Source: Bacteroidaceae bacterium (GTDB taxonomy: Bacteria; Bacteroidota; Bacteroidia; Bacteroidales; Bacteroidaceae). From it: DNA of 64,000 bases. The stretch is from positions 1 through 64,000 of the forward strand of contig JAIKZS010000173.1 in assembly GCA_024682035.1 (NCBI GenBank). Reading direction: 5' to 3'. This document shows, piece after piece, positions 9,486 through 18,316 of the stretch. Within the stretch, counting starts at the first letter, position 1. Each line of letters starts with the position of its first letter. Made by a program: the position numbers and the translations under genes. Below the pieces are notes generated by a model, which had not been told where the DNA came from, searched no databases, and was given only the letters and a program-made list of their open reading frames with translations.

Positions 9486-10664
9486 ATGAATAACATTATC
9501 AAAACACTCGGTTTATGTTTGTTAGCTTGCCTCATTTGTTCCTGTAAAGGCAAGAAAGCCACTATCGAAGGCGAAGGTCAACAGCCAGATCAAGGCACAG
9601 TCCAAAGTGCCAATAGCAAGACTACTGAAAAAATAGAGTTAGCCTATGCGCAAGGATTTAAAGTAAAAGATTTAGCTGAAGGTATTCGCTTGCTTGACAT
9701 TCAAGACCCACAGAATGAAGCTTCTAACGCTTGGCATTTTGCCTTAGTTCCTAAAGATTTACAATCGTTCGAGGTACCCAAAGACTATACCGTTATTCGC
9801 ACGCCCATCAGTACAGCCATTTGCATGACGATGCTGCAATTGGCTGACTTCATTGCTCTTGATGCTTTAGACCAAGTATCAGGTATTACCAGTACCCGTA
9901 ATTTGTTCAATGAAGATGTGCTGCAGCGTGTGGAAAATGGGAAAATTCTTTCTATTGGTTCTGAAGGCTATTTCGACGCTGAAATTGTAATGGCTGCTAA
10001 TCCTGATGTTATCTTTATTTCTCCTTTTAAACGTGGTGGCTACGAGGCTATTAAACAGACGGGCATTACGCTTGTGCCACATTTAGGTTACAAAGAACTA
10101 CATCCACTCGGACAAGCAGAATGGTTAAAATTCATAGCCTTGTTCATTGACCAAGAAGCCCAGGCTAATACCCTTTATAAGGATATTTGCAAACGTTACG
10201 ACCACATCAAGGAAATGGCTGCTAAGGCAGCATACAGACCCACTGTACTTAGCGGTGAAATGCATGGAGGCAACTGGTATGCTGTGGGTGGTAAGAGTTT
10301 CCTGGCACAGATCTTTGCCGATGCTGGCGCCGATTATGTACTCAAAGACGATCCCAATAGCGGCGGTGTGAACATTGAGTTTGAGAAGTTGTATGCGATG
10401 GCTGCCAATGCCGACTATTGGCGCATTCTTAACAGTTTTCCTGGTGAATTCAGCTATGATGCCTTAAAGGCCAGCGAACCCAGAAACGAGTTATTCAAAG
10501 CTTTCAAAGAACGCCAAGTGATATACTGCAATATGAAACGCAGTCCGTATTACGAAAAGGCACCAGTCGAGCCTGATGTCTTGCTATCCGACTTGGTGTA
10601 TGTGTTCCATCCAGAAGTATTGCCAGCCGATTACAAACCCATATATTACAAGATTTTACCATGA
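9486..10664 (+). CDS. btuF: BtuF/FecB-type substrate-binding lipoprotein
   Basis: This is a periplasmic binding protein of the iron-siderophore/cobalamin class (PF01497-like). The ATG at 9486 is chosen because a lipoprotein signal peptide follows directly, with the lipobox cysteine near residue 21 (LICSCKG). A longer frame from 9411 would run into cbiJD and has no signal at its start. The mature part shows typical segments such as VIRTPISTAICM, ADFIALDALDQVSGI and NPDVIFISPF. At 392 residues it is longer than E. coli BtuF, as is common in Bacteroidota. It overlaps btuC by 4 bp. Cobalamin specificity is inferred from position inside the cob locus; a siderophore or haem ligand is not excluded. 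Confidence 0.82.
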   Translation: MNNIIKTLGLCLLACLICSCKGKKATIEGEGQQPDQGTVQSANSKTTEKIELAYAQGFKVKDLAEGIRLLDIQDPQNEASNAWHFALVPKDLQSFEVPKDYTVIRTPISTAICMTMLQLADFIALDALDQVSGITSTRNLFNEDVLQRVENGKILSIGSEGYFDAEIVMAANPDVIFISPFKRGGYEAIKQTGITLVPHLGYKELHPLGQAEWLKFIALFIDQEAQANTLYKDICKRYDHIKEMAAKAAYRPTVLSGEMHGGNWYAVGGKSFLAQIFADAGADYVLKDDPNSGGVNIEFEKLYAMAANADYWRILNSFPGEFSYDALKASEPRNELFKAFKERQVIYCNMKRSPYYEKAPVEPDVLLSDLVYVFHPEVLPADYKPIYYKILP

Positions 10665-11692
10665 AAAATACCACCTATCTCATAGCATTGTTCATAGTCA
10701 TTGTGGTGCTGTTTGCACTCAATTTAGCTGTGGGAACTATCGAGATACCCCTTAAGAGCGTATGGCTCATACTCATAGGCAGCGAAAACCAACAGGAAAT
10801 ATGGAGCAACATCATCTTACGTTCCCGTCTGCCGCAAGCCCTAACGGCTATGGTAGCCGGTGCCGGATTGGCTGTCAGCGGTTTACAAATGCAAACCGTT
10901 TTCCGTAATCCACTGGCTGGTCCATCAGTCTTGGGTGTCAGTAGCGGAGCCACCTTAGGCGTAGGCTTTGTAGTATTGCTTTCTGGCTCTATTGGCGGTG
11001 TGGCACTGAGTCGCCTGGGATATCTGGGCGATGCTGCCATGTCTGTCGCAGCTATAGCTGGTTCGATGGCTGTTCTTTCACTCATCGTATGGGTATCACA
11101 TAAAGTAAAAGGCAACGTGACACTATTGGTGATAGGTGTAATGATTGGTTACTTGGCTACTGCCATTATTGGTGTACTGAAATTTTTCAGTAATGAAGAA
11201 GACGTAAAAGCTTTCGTGGTATGGGGATTAGGTAGTTTTTCGCGTGTCAGCGGTGATCAGATGATGCTCTTCGTCACGCTGATGTTGATTCTTCTTCCTA
11301 TTTCTATGACACTCATTAAATCGTTGAATTTATTGCTTTTAGGTGATGCCTATGCGCGCAGTTTAGGCCTTTCTGTTAAATGGGCTCGCACACAGGTTAT
11401 CTGTTGCTCAGGCACATTGGCTGCCATTGTTACCGCCTATTGTGGACCTATTATGTTTTTAGGATTGGCTGTGCCCCACCTTTGCAGAGCGTTGTTCCGC
11501 ACCTCCGACCACCGCATCCTCTTGCCAGCCTGCATATTAGCTGGAGCCGCTTTAGCCTTGCTCTGCAATTTAGTTGCTCGCATGCCTGGCTATGAAGGCG
11601 TTTTGCCGGTTAACTCGGTCACGGCCCTTATCGGTGCCCCCATCGTGGCAATGGTGCTGTTTGGGAAGCATAAGAATGAAGCGCAGGAATAA
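10661..11692 (+). CDS. btuC: BtuC/FecCD-type ABC transporter permease
   Basis: This 343-residue polytopic membrane protein is the translocation subunit of a vitamin B12/iron-siderophore importer. It has about ten hydrophobic segments and the conserved FecCD signature (GAGLAVSGLQMQTVFRNPLAGPS broken here across residues about 66-88). The FLGLAVPHLCRALFR region and LPVNSVTALIGAP near the C terminus are also typical. It overlaps the binding-protein gene by 4 bp, so the two are co-translated. The ATPase normally encoded next (btuD) is absent. Instead about 100 bp of spacer leads into a decayed transposase. The only candidate ATPase in the window lies at 55279-56274. Confidence 0.88.
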   Translation: MKNTTYLIALFIVIVVLFALNLAVGTIEIPLKSVWLILIGSENQQEIWSNIILRSRLPQALTAMVAGAGLAVSGLQMQTVFRNPLAGPSVLGVSSGATLGVGFVVLLSGSIGGVALSRLGYLGDAAMSVAAIAGSMAVLSLIVWVSHKVKGNVTLLVIGVMIGYLATAIIGVLKFFSNEEDVKAFVVWGLGSFSRVSGDQMMLFVTLMLILLPISMTLIKSLNLLLLGDAYARSLGLSVKWARTQVICCSGTLAAIVTAYCGPIMFLGLAVPHLCRALFRTSDHRILLPACILAGAALALLCNLVARMPGYEGVLPVNSVTALIGAPIVAMVLFGKHKNEAQE

Positions 11693-11795
11693 TTCAAAAC
11701 TATAAAATAATTGCCCACGAACAAGTAAAATTTGTTCATCAGACAACAGTTTCGGCTACTAAGATAGCCAAATAGTTTTGAATATCTAAAAGCGT

Positions 11796-12369
11796 ATGGA
11801 TAAAATGCGCTGTCCGTGTTGTAAAAGTCGTCATATTATTCGTAATAGTTATGTATGGCGCGACTTCAAGACCGTCCCGATAGGTCACATTCCAGTAGTC
11901 CTTCATACAAAGATTCAGCATATAAAGTGCAAGAATTGCGGTTGTGATATGCAAGAAGAGATCCACTTCGCTCATGGTAAGCGCACCTACACTGCCAGTT
12001 TAGAGAACCTTGTGATAGATCTGCTTGATATTGAAACCATCAATCCTGTAGCCTAATACCTCCACCTGACATCGGATACGGTGAAAGACATCCATTAACG
12101 CCGTCTGAAGTCCAGGTATGGTAATCCGGACATCCGGTATCCTAGCATGGTATGACTGACACATCTGTACTGCTAAAGTCGAAGGTATCAATAATAAGAT
12201 TAAAGTGCTCAAAAGAAATGCGTATGGATTCAGGGATGAAAAGTACTTTGAACTTAGGCTCTATGCCTTACGACAGACGCATCACGCCATTTGCCTGATG
12301 AACCACCAAAAACACCTTTATTGTGAATGGTTTTCTCTGTTTTTTGTTTACCTTTGCACCGTTATTTGA
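11796..12369 (+). pseudogene. Decayed ISL3-family transposase
   Basis: The first part (11796-12056) reads 86 codons with the ISL3 zinc-ribbon pattern: CPCC at the start, then CKNCG about 35 residues later. It continues into FAHGKRTYTASLENLVIDLL, typical of the region after the ribbon, and ends at a stop. Another frame from about 12160 to 12369 reads KVEGINNKIKVLKRNAYGFR followed by YFELRLYAL, the characteristic C-terminal end of ISL3/IS204 transposases. An in-frame TGA lies just before it at 12157. An intact transposase has about 400 or more residues, so most of the catalytic core is deleted and the halves are out of frame. No terminal inverted repeats were identified. The relic occupies the place where btuD would be expected. 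Confidence 0.75.
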
Positions 12370-12390
12370 AAATCTAAACAACAACATTCT

Positions 12391-12420
12391 TTATAAAAAA
12401 ATTGCTTTATGAGCAATTTT
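12391..12420 (-). terminator. Intrinsic terminator after pduO
   Basis: On the minus strand an 8-bp stem (12398-12405 paired with 12413-12420, AAAATTGC/GCAATTTT) is followed by a run of six T residues. It lies about 25 bp beyond the pduO stop codon, so it probably ends the cbiA-pduO transcript. Confidence 0.65.
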
Positions 12421-12444
12421 ATATGTGTACCAAACCGAAATTGG

Positions 12445-12948
12445 TCAACACTCTTTGGTCAATACGAAGAAGAAATCACTGAGCCGGTTCATGAACCGCA
12501 TGATGGCCGGATTCACCGGATACACTCGGTTGACGGTCCATAACCGACGTTCAGCTTGCCGGGCCACTGTACGGGTAATATGAATCTCAGCTGCCGCCAA
12601 CGAGCCTCCCGGTAGAATAAAACCACCTTCGGTTGCTTTGGCATTCAACTCATCTATGAAACTTTCCAACATGCTTGTCAGTTCCTCAACGTGCAGCACT
12701 TTTGGATTAGTCTGATTTTCAGGCGTAGCAATGTGACTCATCACAATCATTAGTTCCTGTTGAATCTTCAGTAAAGTAGGTTTCCATTCTTCTCCTACCT
12801 CTGGCATTGCCCGCAACTTACCTATCAGCGAGTTGAGTAAATCAATCGTGCCGTTTGCTTCAATGCGTACATCATCTTTCGGCACTCTCACACCATCTCG
12901 CAAACTGGTAGTACCTTCGTCACCCGTCTTTGTATATATCTTTTTCAT
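12445..12948 (-). CDS. pduO: PduO-type ATP:cob(I)alamin adenosyltransferase
   Basis: This 167-residue enzyme transfers the adenosyl group of ATP to cob(I)alamin/cob(I)inamide, making adenosylcobalamin. The N-terminal KIYTKTGDEGTTSLRDGVRV is the ATP-binding signature of the family. The conserved RTVARQAERR and the NRLSDFFFVL helix near the C terminus complete the active site. It lies 40 bp downstream of cbiA on the same strand and is followed by a terminator at 12391-12420, so the two genes form a small operon opposite the ring genes. Adenosylation precedes amidation by CbiP and the CobU steps encoded nearby. Confidence 0.92.
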   Translation of the reverse strand: MKKIYTKTGDEGTTSLRDGVRVPKDDVRIEANGTIDLLNSLIGKLRAMPEVGEEWKPTLLKIQQELMIVMSHIATPENQTNPKVLHVEELTSMLESFIDELNAKATEGGFILPGGSLAAAEIHITRTVARQAERRLWTVNRVYPVNPAIMRFMNRLSDFFFVLTKEC

Positions 12949-12988
12949 AAAATAATGATTTGATTTTCAATATTATTACATTATACAA

Positions 12989-14305
12989 TCAGTCCCAGAA
13001 CGGGCATCCACTTTCAGCAAAATACAAATGCGTATAACTTGCTACCACATTCTTATAACGGAAAACTGGTGTTGTGACCTTCCTGCCTCGTGCATCATAC
13101 ACTTGTACCATCGATGTAGGCAACTCTCCTTCAGGAGCAAATTGTGTGTAATGAAACTCATGCCCACGCAAAGCTTGTCCGCCGTAGGTAAACTGGCGAT
13201 AGCCCAATGACAATTTGCGGTCTTGTTTCCGCATGGAAATCTTGAAAGGCAACACCCCTACCATTTCATAATAAGCCCCAGAATCGGCCAAAATACCTTC
13301 AGTCAAATAAATCATCCCCCCACATTCAGCCAACACATGTCCTCCGTTTTCCACGTAATGTTTTATTGAAGTTCGTGTTACCTCAGCCGTTGTCAGTGCA
13401 GTTGCATGCTTCTCAGGATAACCTCCAGGCAGATACAATAAATCAGTATCAGCCGGCAAGTTGAAATCTTCTTCTGGATTGAAAAATCGCACCTCTCCCT
13501 TGCGTTGCAGTACATCCAAATGCTCGGCATAAATAAACGAAAAAGAGTCTTCATTACGAGCTACATAAATCTTTTGATTACCAGCTGTATTGTGATTATC
13601 ATAAGACATATTGTCATACTTTTCCATGGGGAGCATTTCCTTTTCTGTAGCAGCCAGTAAAGCCTTCCAGTCAATGCGATCGCCTATTAGGTCTGCCAAT
13701 CCACCATCTTGTTTCATGTCACTGAAATCCAATCCTAAGTAGCGCGACGATTGCTCCAAGTCCTTCTGTCTGGTCAAATAACCGAAACACGGCAACTGCA
13801 CATCATCGCATACTTGCTGTAACATCGCAAAATGCCGTTCCGAACCTACTTTGTTGAATATCACACCCGCCACCTCTACCTCATCATTGAAGTGCATAAA
13901 TCCATTCAGCAACGGTGCCATCGAATAAGCAGCGCTTTGCGCATTTACCACCAGCACGACTGGCAAGCCCAGTACGCGAGCTATCTCAGCGCACGATCCC
14001 TTGTAGCGATCGTAGCCATCATACATGCCCATCATACCCTCTACTATGCACACGTCGGCCAACTGTGCATGTTGCGCATAAAGCTCACGCACGTGTTGTT
14101 CTGAGGCCATAAAGGTATCGAGATTATACGATGGACGTTGGCACACCTGCGCATGAAATTTTGTGTCTATATAGTCAGGACCACATTTAAACGGTTGCAC
14201 ACGTAGCCCTTGGTGCACTAATAAATCCATCAGTCCGCGACTTATAGTCGTTTTTCCCGAACCCGATGTGGGAGCAGCAATCAGAAATTGAGGCTGTTTT
14301 TTCAT
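12989..14305 (-). CDS. cbiA: Cobyrinate a,c-diamide synthase
   Basis: This 438-residue amidotransferase uses glutamine and ATP to amidate the a and c side chains of cob(II)yrinate. Residues 7-20 hold the P-loop-like IAAPTSGSGKTT, followed by PFKCGPDYID and the VEGMMGMYDG segment. The C-terminal class-I glutaminase domain has LPGGYPEKHA, the nucleophile Cys near residue 328 (AECGGM) and His near 426 (SYTHLYF). I place the start at 14305. The frame is open upstream to 14530, but that stretch would run across the promoter at 14329-14359 and into cobU. It is read divergently from cobU and upstream of pduO. Confidence 0.93.
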   Translation of the reverse strand: MKKQPQFLIAAPTSGSGKTTISRGLMDLLVHQGLRVQPFKCGPDYIDTKFHAQVCQRPSYNLDTFMASEQHVRELYAQHAQLADVCIVEGMMGMYDGYDRYKGSCAEIARVLGLPVVLVVNAQSAAYSMAPLLNGFMHFNDEVEVAGVIFNKVGSERHFAMLQQVCDDVQLPCFGYLTRQKDLEQSSRYLGLDFSDMKQDGGLADLIGDRIDWKALLAATEKEMLPMEKYDNMSYDNHNTAGNQKIYVARNEDSFSFIYAEHLDVLQRKGEVRFFNPEEDFNLPADTDLLYLPGGYPEKHATALTTAEVTRTSIKHYVENGGHVLAECGGMIYLTEGILADSGAYYEMVGVLPFKISMRKQDRKLSLGYRQFTYGGQALRGHEFHYTQFAPEGELPTSMVQVYDARGRKVTTPVFRYKNVVASYTHLYFAESGCPFWD

Positions 14306-14328
14306 TGACAAACATCTATTAAATACCA

Positions 14329-14359
14329 CAAAGTTATGGATATTTGAGTGGAGAACAAA
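14329..14359 (-). promoter_or_regulatory. Bacteroidota-type promoter of cbiA-pduO
   Basis: On the minus strand TTTG (14356-14359), a 19-nt spacer and TAACTTTG (14329-14336) match the Bacteroidota vegetative promoter consensus. The predicted transcript starts near 14322, about 17 nt before the cbiA ATG at 14305. This leaves no room for a cobalamin riboswitch in the cbiA leader. Confidence 0.6.
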
Positions 14360-14467
14360 ATTAGCGCGCTTATTTTTTATGATGTAACAGAATAACTCAT
14401 CCAAACTTAAGCTTTTCTGACGAAAAATATGTAAATTCGCAACATAAAAGTACGAAAGCTTGTTTTT

Positions 14468-14977
14468 ATGAAAAAAATCATCCTCATTACAGGCGGAGCA
14501 CGTTCTGGCAAAAGCAGTTATGCCGAGCAACTGGCTCTCAGTCTGTCGCCTAATCCAGTATATTTAGCTACTGCCCGCGTGTGGGACGACGAGTTTCGCC
14601 AACGTGTGCAAAAGCACCAGGACCGTCGTGGTCCAGAATGGACCAACATTGAAGAGGAGAAAGCGCTTAGTAAACACAACTTGACCGGCCGTGTTGTGCT
14701 CATTGACTGTATTACTATGTGGTGCAACAATTTCTTCTTCGACCTTAACAATGATATCGATGCCACCCTTGAGGCTATGAAAAAAGAATTTCTGGCCTTC
14801 ACCCGATCCGATGCCACCTATATTTTCGTTACCAACGAGATTGGTATGGGAGGAACCTCGGTCAATGAAGTACAGCGCCACTTCACCGATTTACAAGGAT
14901 GGTTTAACCAATTTGCCGCTTCTCAAGCACATGAAGTGATATTTATGGTAAGCGGAATACCAATGAAAATCAAATAA
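14468..14977 (+). CDS. cobU: Adenosylcobinamide kinase / adenosylcobinamide-phosphate guanylyltransferase
   Basis: CobU phosphorylates adenosylcobinamide and then transfers GMP, giving AdoCbi-GDP for nucleotide-loop assembly. The 169-residue length fits the family. The P-loop [12 protein letters not shown] is at residues 8-19, followed by the second conserved region with [10 protein letters not shown] and the VLIDCITMW strand. [22 protein letters not shown] near the C terminus is the family's guanine/switch region. It is divergent from cbiA with 162 bp between the starts, and only 2 bp separate it from cobT. The order cobU-cobT-cobS-cobC is the full lower-ligand assembly set. Confidence 0.93.
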   Translation: MKKIILITGGARSGKSSYAEQLALSLSPNPVYLATARVWDDEFRQRVQKHQDRRGPEWTNIEEEKALSKHNLTGRVVLIDCITMWCNNFFFDLNNDIDATLEAMKKEFLAFTRSDATYIFVTNEIGMGGTSVNEVQRHFTDLQGWFNQFAASQAHEVIFMVSGIPMKIK

Positions 14978-14979
14978 AT

Positions 14980-16017
14980 ATGAAACGATTCAACATACAA
15001 TCACCTCAGCGTACCATCGAGACTATGCTCGTTGATAAGATTAATAATCTTACCAAACCTAAAGGCTCATTAGGTACATTGGAGGATCTGGCCTTGCAAA
15101 TAGGCCTCATACAGCAAACACTCAGTCCTGAGTTACATCATCCCCAAAACATCATTTTCTGTGCTGATCACGGCATAGCAGACGAAGGGGTAAGCGTATC
15201 GCCAAAAGAAGTGACCTGGCAGCAAACCATTCATTTCACACACGGTGGTGGCGGTGTTAATTTTTTATGCCATCAGCATGGCTTCGGTCTTAAAATCGTT
15301 GATGCAGGCGTCGATTTTGACCTGCCTTATCAACAGGGCATCATCAATATGAAGGTCCGTAAGGGCACTCGCAATTTCTTGCGCGAGGCAGCTATGACAT
15401 CGGAAGAAATGGACCTATGTTTAACGCGTGGGGCGGCTTTAGTGAAGATGTGTGAAGACGAAGGAAGCAACATTCTGAGCTTTGGCGAGATGGGTATTGG
15501 CAACACCTCGCCATCCTCTATCTGGATGCATTTGTTTACACATCTCCCTCTGCAGCAGTGTGTAGGCGCTGGCAGCGGACTCAACAATTTTGGTATCAAT
15601 CACAAACTACATATTCTACAACAATGTGTTGATAACTATCGTGGCGATGGCTCTGCGGCCGATATCATCCGCTATTTTGGAGGTTACGAGATGGTAATGG
15701 CCATAGGAGCTATGTTACAAGCTGCTCAAGACCATGTTATTATTTTGGTTGATGGATTTATCATGACCGCTTGTATGCTGGCTGCAATGCAGCTTTATCC
15801 TGAGGTGAAACAATATGCCATTTTTGGTCATTGTGGCGACGAGTCGGGGCATCAGCTGTTACTCAATGCAATGGGTGCTTATCCTTTGTTGCATTTGGGT
15901 TTGCGATTGGGCGAAGGCACAGGTGCAATTTGTGCTTATCCCATTGTTGATTCTGCCGTACGCATGATCAACGAGATGGAGAGCTTCCAGAAAGCCTCTA
16001 TTACCAAATATTTTTAA
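14980..16017 (+). CDS. cobT: Nicotinate-nucleotide:dimethylbenzimidazole phosphoribosyltransferase
   Basis: CobT activates the lower-ligand base (dimethylbenzimidazole or another benzimidazole/purine in anaerobes) to its alpha-ribotide. The 345-residue protein shows [15 protein letters not shown] near residue 26, [22 protein letters not shown] and the catalytic Glu312 in RLGEGTGA near the C terminus. It starts 2 bp after the cobU stop. No bza or bluB gene for base synthesis is visible in this window, so the base used cannot be told. Downstream, before cobS, a 7-bp hairpin (about 16048-16067, GTTTCCC/GGGAAAC) sits in the 77-bp gap. Confidence 0.95.
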   Translation: MKRFNIQSPQRTIETMLVDKINNLTKPKGSLGTLEDLALQIGLIQQTLSPELHHPQNIIFCADHGIADEGVSVSPKEVTWQQTIHFTHGGGGVNFLCHQHGFGLKIVDAGVDFDLPYQQGIINMKVRKGTRNFLREAAMTSEEMDLCLTRGAALVKMCEDEGSNILSFGEMGIGNTSPSSIWMHLFTHLPLQQCVGAGSGLNNFGINHKLHILQQCVDNYRGDGSAADIIRYFGGYEMVMAIGAMLQAAQDHVIILVDGFIMTACMLAAMQLYPEVKQYAIFGHCGDESGHQLLLNAMGAYPLLHLGLRLGEGTGAICAYPIVDSAVRMINEMESFQKASITKYF

Positions 16018-16094
16018 AACATTTGATTATTAGACAACTTATATTGTTTCCCAAAGTTAATAAGGGGAAACCAAAACGTTATAGTACATAAACT

Positions 16095-16832
16095 ATGGAT
16101 AGAGTATTAGCAGCATTGATATTCTTTACTCGACTACCCTTCTGGCGCATCAAGCAGGTAGATGCCGAGCATTTCAAGCATGTGGTACCTCTCTGGCCTT
16201 TCACAGGCTGGCTCACAGGAGGCATCATGGTAAGTGTACTGTGGCTGGCAGCACAAATTTTGCCACTCAGTACTGCATGGCTCATCGCTATTGTGGCCCG
16301 TTTGCTCACCACTGGTTGTCTGCATGAAGACGGATTAGCCGATTTCTTCGATGGCATAGGTGGTGGTGTCAATCGAGAGCGCATTTTGATTATCATGAAA
16401 GATTCTCATATTGGCACCTATGGGGTCATTGGTCTCATCATCTATTTCCTGTTGCTCACTCAACTCAGTGCTCTTCCCCTCGAGACACTTTGTGCTGTAG
16501 TTTTTACGGGAGATGCCTGGAGCAAAATGGTAGCGGCCAACATTACCAACTTACTGCCATATGCGCGCAAAGAAGAGGAAGCTAAGAGCCACACCATTTA
16601 TCAAAGCATGACGTTGTTTGAAGCTTTCATCTGTGTACTGTTTGGAGCCTTGCCTGCTGTATGGTGGCTACCTCAAACGTTCTGGCCTGCTTTGCTCGCC
16701 CCATTGGTAGCATTTATTTTGGTCTTTCTCCTTATAAAACGCCGATTGAAAGGCTATACAGGTGATTGTTGTGGTGCCATATTTCTGATATGTGAGCTCT
16801 CCTACCTCATCACTTGCCTCAGCATCATGTAG
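16095..16832 (+). CDS. cobS: Adenosylcobinamide-GDP ribazoletransferase (cobalamin synthase)
   Basis: CobS joins AdoCbi-GDP to alpha-ribazole (5'-phosphate) in the cytoplasmic membrane. The 245-residue protein has several hydrophobic segments and the conserved acidic motif HEDGLADFFDGIGGGVNRE (about residues 76-94), followed by IMKDSHIGTYGVIG. The second conserved region, GYTGDCCGA, is near residue 221. This is the full family length. It lies between cobT and cobC in the same direction, with a 77-bp gap before it and an 80-bp gap after it. Confidence 0.93.
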   Translation: MDRVLAALIFFTRLPFWRIKQVDAEHFKHVVPLWPFTGWLTGGIMVSVLWLAAQILPLSTAWLIAIVARLLTTGCLHEDGLADFFDGIGGGVNRERILIIMKDSHIGTYGVIGLIIYFLLLTQLSALPLETLCAVVFTGDAWSKMVAANITNLLPYARKEEEAKSHTIYQSMTLFEAFICVLFGALPAVWWLPQTFWPALLAPLVAFILVFLLIKRRLKGYTGDCCGAIFLICELSYLITCLSIM

Positions 16833-16912
16833 TTTTTTAAAGCTTTGAATACCAATTATGAATGCATTTTTTGTATGTGTTATTAATTAAAAAATTAAAA
16901 AGAAAAAACAAA

Positions 16913-17443
16913 ATGAAAGTAACCCTTATACGCCACACCTCAGTTGGAGTGCCCCCCGGCACTTGTTATGGTCAAACCGATGTACCTCTTAATGAAACAT
17001 TTGCCGAAGAAGCAGCTAAAGTAAAGACCCATCTTCAAACCTACGAGCCTTTCGAAAAAGTATATTGCAGTCCGTTGAGCCGTGCAAGCAAACTGGCCAC
17101 CTACTGTGGCTATCCGGATGCACAGCGTGACAAACGATTGTTGGAGCTAAATATGGGTGATTGGGAGATGCAGCGCTTCGATGAGATAGCGGATCCCTAT
17201 ATCAACGAGTGGTACAACGACTACATGCGACTACCTACTCCTAACGGCGAATCATTTACCATGCAGCTGGAACGAGTCAGTAATTTCCTCGATGAACTTC
17301 GCCAGAAATCCTATCAAGAAGTAGCTATTTTTGCTCACGGAGGAGTGCTCATTTGTGCTCAGATTTATGCTGGTATCATTACCATTGATGATGGTTTCAA
17401 ATACCAAACTCCCTATGGTGGCATTATTCAGATTGAGATTTAA
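16913..17443 (+). CDS. cobC: Alpha-ribazole phosphatase, histidine phosphatase family
   Basis: This 176-residue histidine phosphatase removes the phosphate of alpha-ribazole 5'-phosphate or of cobalamin 5'-phosphate. The active-site RHT motif is at residues 7-9 (LIRHTSVG), with YGQTDVPLNE, CSPLSRA and the second-half AHGGV histidine. The frame is open from 16862, but the ATG at 16913 puts the phosphohistidine motif at its usual distance and follows an A-rich leader, so it is preferred. It is the last gene of the cob locus. An 873-bp gene-free stretch follows. Confidence 0.88.
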   Translation: MKVTLIRHTSVGVPPGTCYGQTDVPLNETFAEEAAKVKTHLQTYEPFEKVYCSPLSRASKLATYCGYPDAQRDKRLLELNMGDWEMQRFDEIADPYINEWYNDYMRLPTPNGESFTMQLERVSNFLDELRQKSYQEVAIFAHGGVLICAQIYAGIITIDDGFKYQTPYGGIIQIEI

Positions 17444-17880
17444 AATCCTATAAATGCTGCAGCGATTGTAAAGAACTTACTAACAAGACTTGAACGTGAG
17501 AATAGTCAGGAAATGTAGGAAAAAAGATAAACGGTGTAAAATGAAAATGGCGATCTTCACAGACCACCAAATTCCTTAAAAACTAGAATTATTATCTTTA
17601 AACTAAATCTGGCTGCAAAGTTACGATTTTTTTTCTTTTTCCAGCATTTTGTCTATCATTTATTTTCATTGCATTACATATTTTTAACTAAAATAGCTAT
17701 GTTGCTTTTCTTTTGACAATACGGCCTATTCAGCGGCTCAAAACTAAAAACGTTTGTATTATATGTCTTTTAAACATTTCCAAAGGGAACATTTTCGCAT
17801 TTAATCTATACAATGTCTTAGCCTGAAATACATTGACTCCTACCAAGCCTCTAAAAAGTTAAAAAGAGTGATGAGTAAAG

Positions 17881-18037
17881 GTCAATGTTCCAGCAAAAAG
17901 TCCACAGAACCAGGAAAAGTGTCAACAAAAGCATGAAAGTTGTCAAAGGTGTCAGTACGAATGTCAACCTGCCCAGGAAATAGACTGTCAACGATATCAG
18001 GAAAGAAGCAAAAAACTGTCAACCGAAATCAGGAAAA
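17881..18037 (+). repeat. Seven-copy degenerate repeat GTCAAC-N5-CAGGAAA
   Basis: Copies start at 17881, 17900, 17921, 17942, 17963, 17987 and 18018, so spacing runs 19, 21, 21, 21, 24 and 31 nt. The last three copies are best conserved (GTCAAC, 5-6 variable bases, CAGGAAA); the first two and the fourth have one or more changes. The near-helical 21-bp spacing resembles a protein-binding array, but decay of a tandem repeat is equally possible. It is followed within 10 bp by an inverted repeat. Confidence 0.65.
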
Positions 18038-18046
18038 GAAAAAAAA

Positions 18047-18177
18047 TGCTACAGTTGCTACAGTTAGATTACCCCTATTCCAAAAACTCAAAAAGAAATT
18101 TTATATTTATATATATATAAATATAAAGGTTTTTTAACCATAGAAATTAATGAAAATAAACTGTAGCAACTGTAGCA
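18047..18177. repeat. 19-bp perfect inverted repeat flanking a 28-bp AT palindrome
   Basis: The left arm (18047-18065) is two head-to-tail copies of TGCTACAGT plus T. The right arm (18159-18177) is its exact reverse complement. Between the arms, at 18100-18127, lies a perfect 28-bp palindrome made only of A and T. As a transcript this would fold into a long cruciform-like structure. From memory, similar TTGCTACAG repeats occur near VirE/primase-like genes in Bacteroidota, but no such gene is present here. Confidence 0.7.
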
Positions 18178-18316
18178 AAATAATGTCTCCAGGGCATAAC
18201 GTGCCCCCACCATAGCAAACTAAACAAGGAGTAGTTAGCAGTAGTAAAAGGCGATATTACTTAAACTAAAAGTGGCCATTAGTTATTGATAGCCTCCATC
18301 ACCCCGCCAAATTCCA

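Larger units (their letters stand above)
17444..18316. other. Gene-free convergent intergenic region
   Basis: This 873-bp stretch lies between the 3' ends of cobC and the DUF134 gene. I find no convincing coding sequence; the short frame at 17940-18137 only translates the repeats. The left part (17444-17880) is AT-rich and unremarkable, with a TAACTTTG box on the minus strand at 17616-17623 that lacks a matching upstream element and a gene. The right part holds the repeat array and inverted repeats listed separately. Confidence 0.6.

Noticed and set aside
12349-12356. TACCTTTG box on the plus strand
   Set aside because: There is no matching -33 element at the right distance and no plus-strand gene before the terminator; it is probably a chance match in the IS relic.
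1-14467. Cobalamin riboswitch in the leaders inside the locus
   Set aside because: The gaps at 1-31, 2948-3035, 4452-4540, 7525-7560 and 14306-14467 show no B12-box-like conserved core. A riboswitch could still precede the TonB receptor outside the window.
14306-14530. N-terminal extension of cbiA by 75 codons
   Set aside because: It would overlap the start of cobU and the cbiA promoter and adds sequence foreign to the family; the ATG at 14305 precedes the P-loop at the normal distance.
17940-18137. 65-codon frame in the convergent gap
   Set aside because: It only translates the GTCAAC repeats and the AT palindrome (ending in an Ile-Tyr run) and has no promoter.
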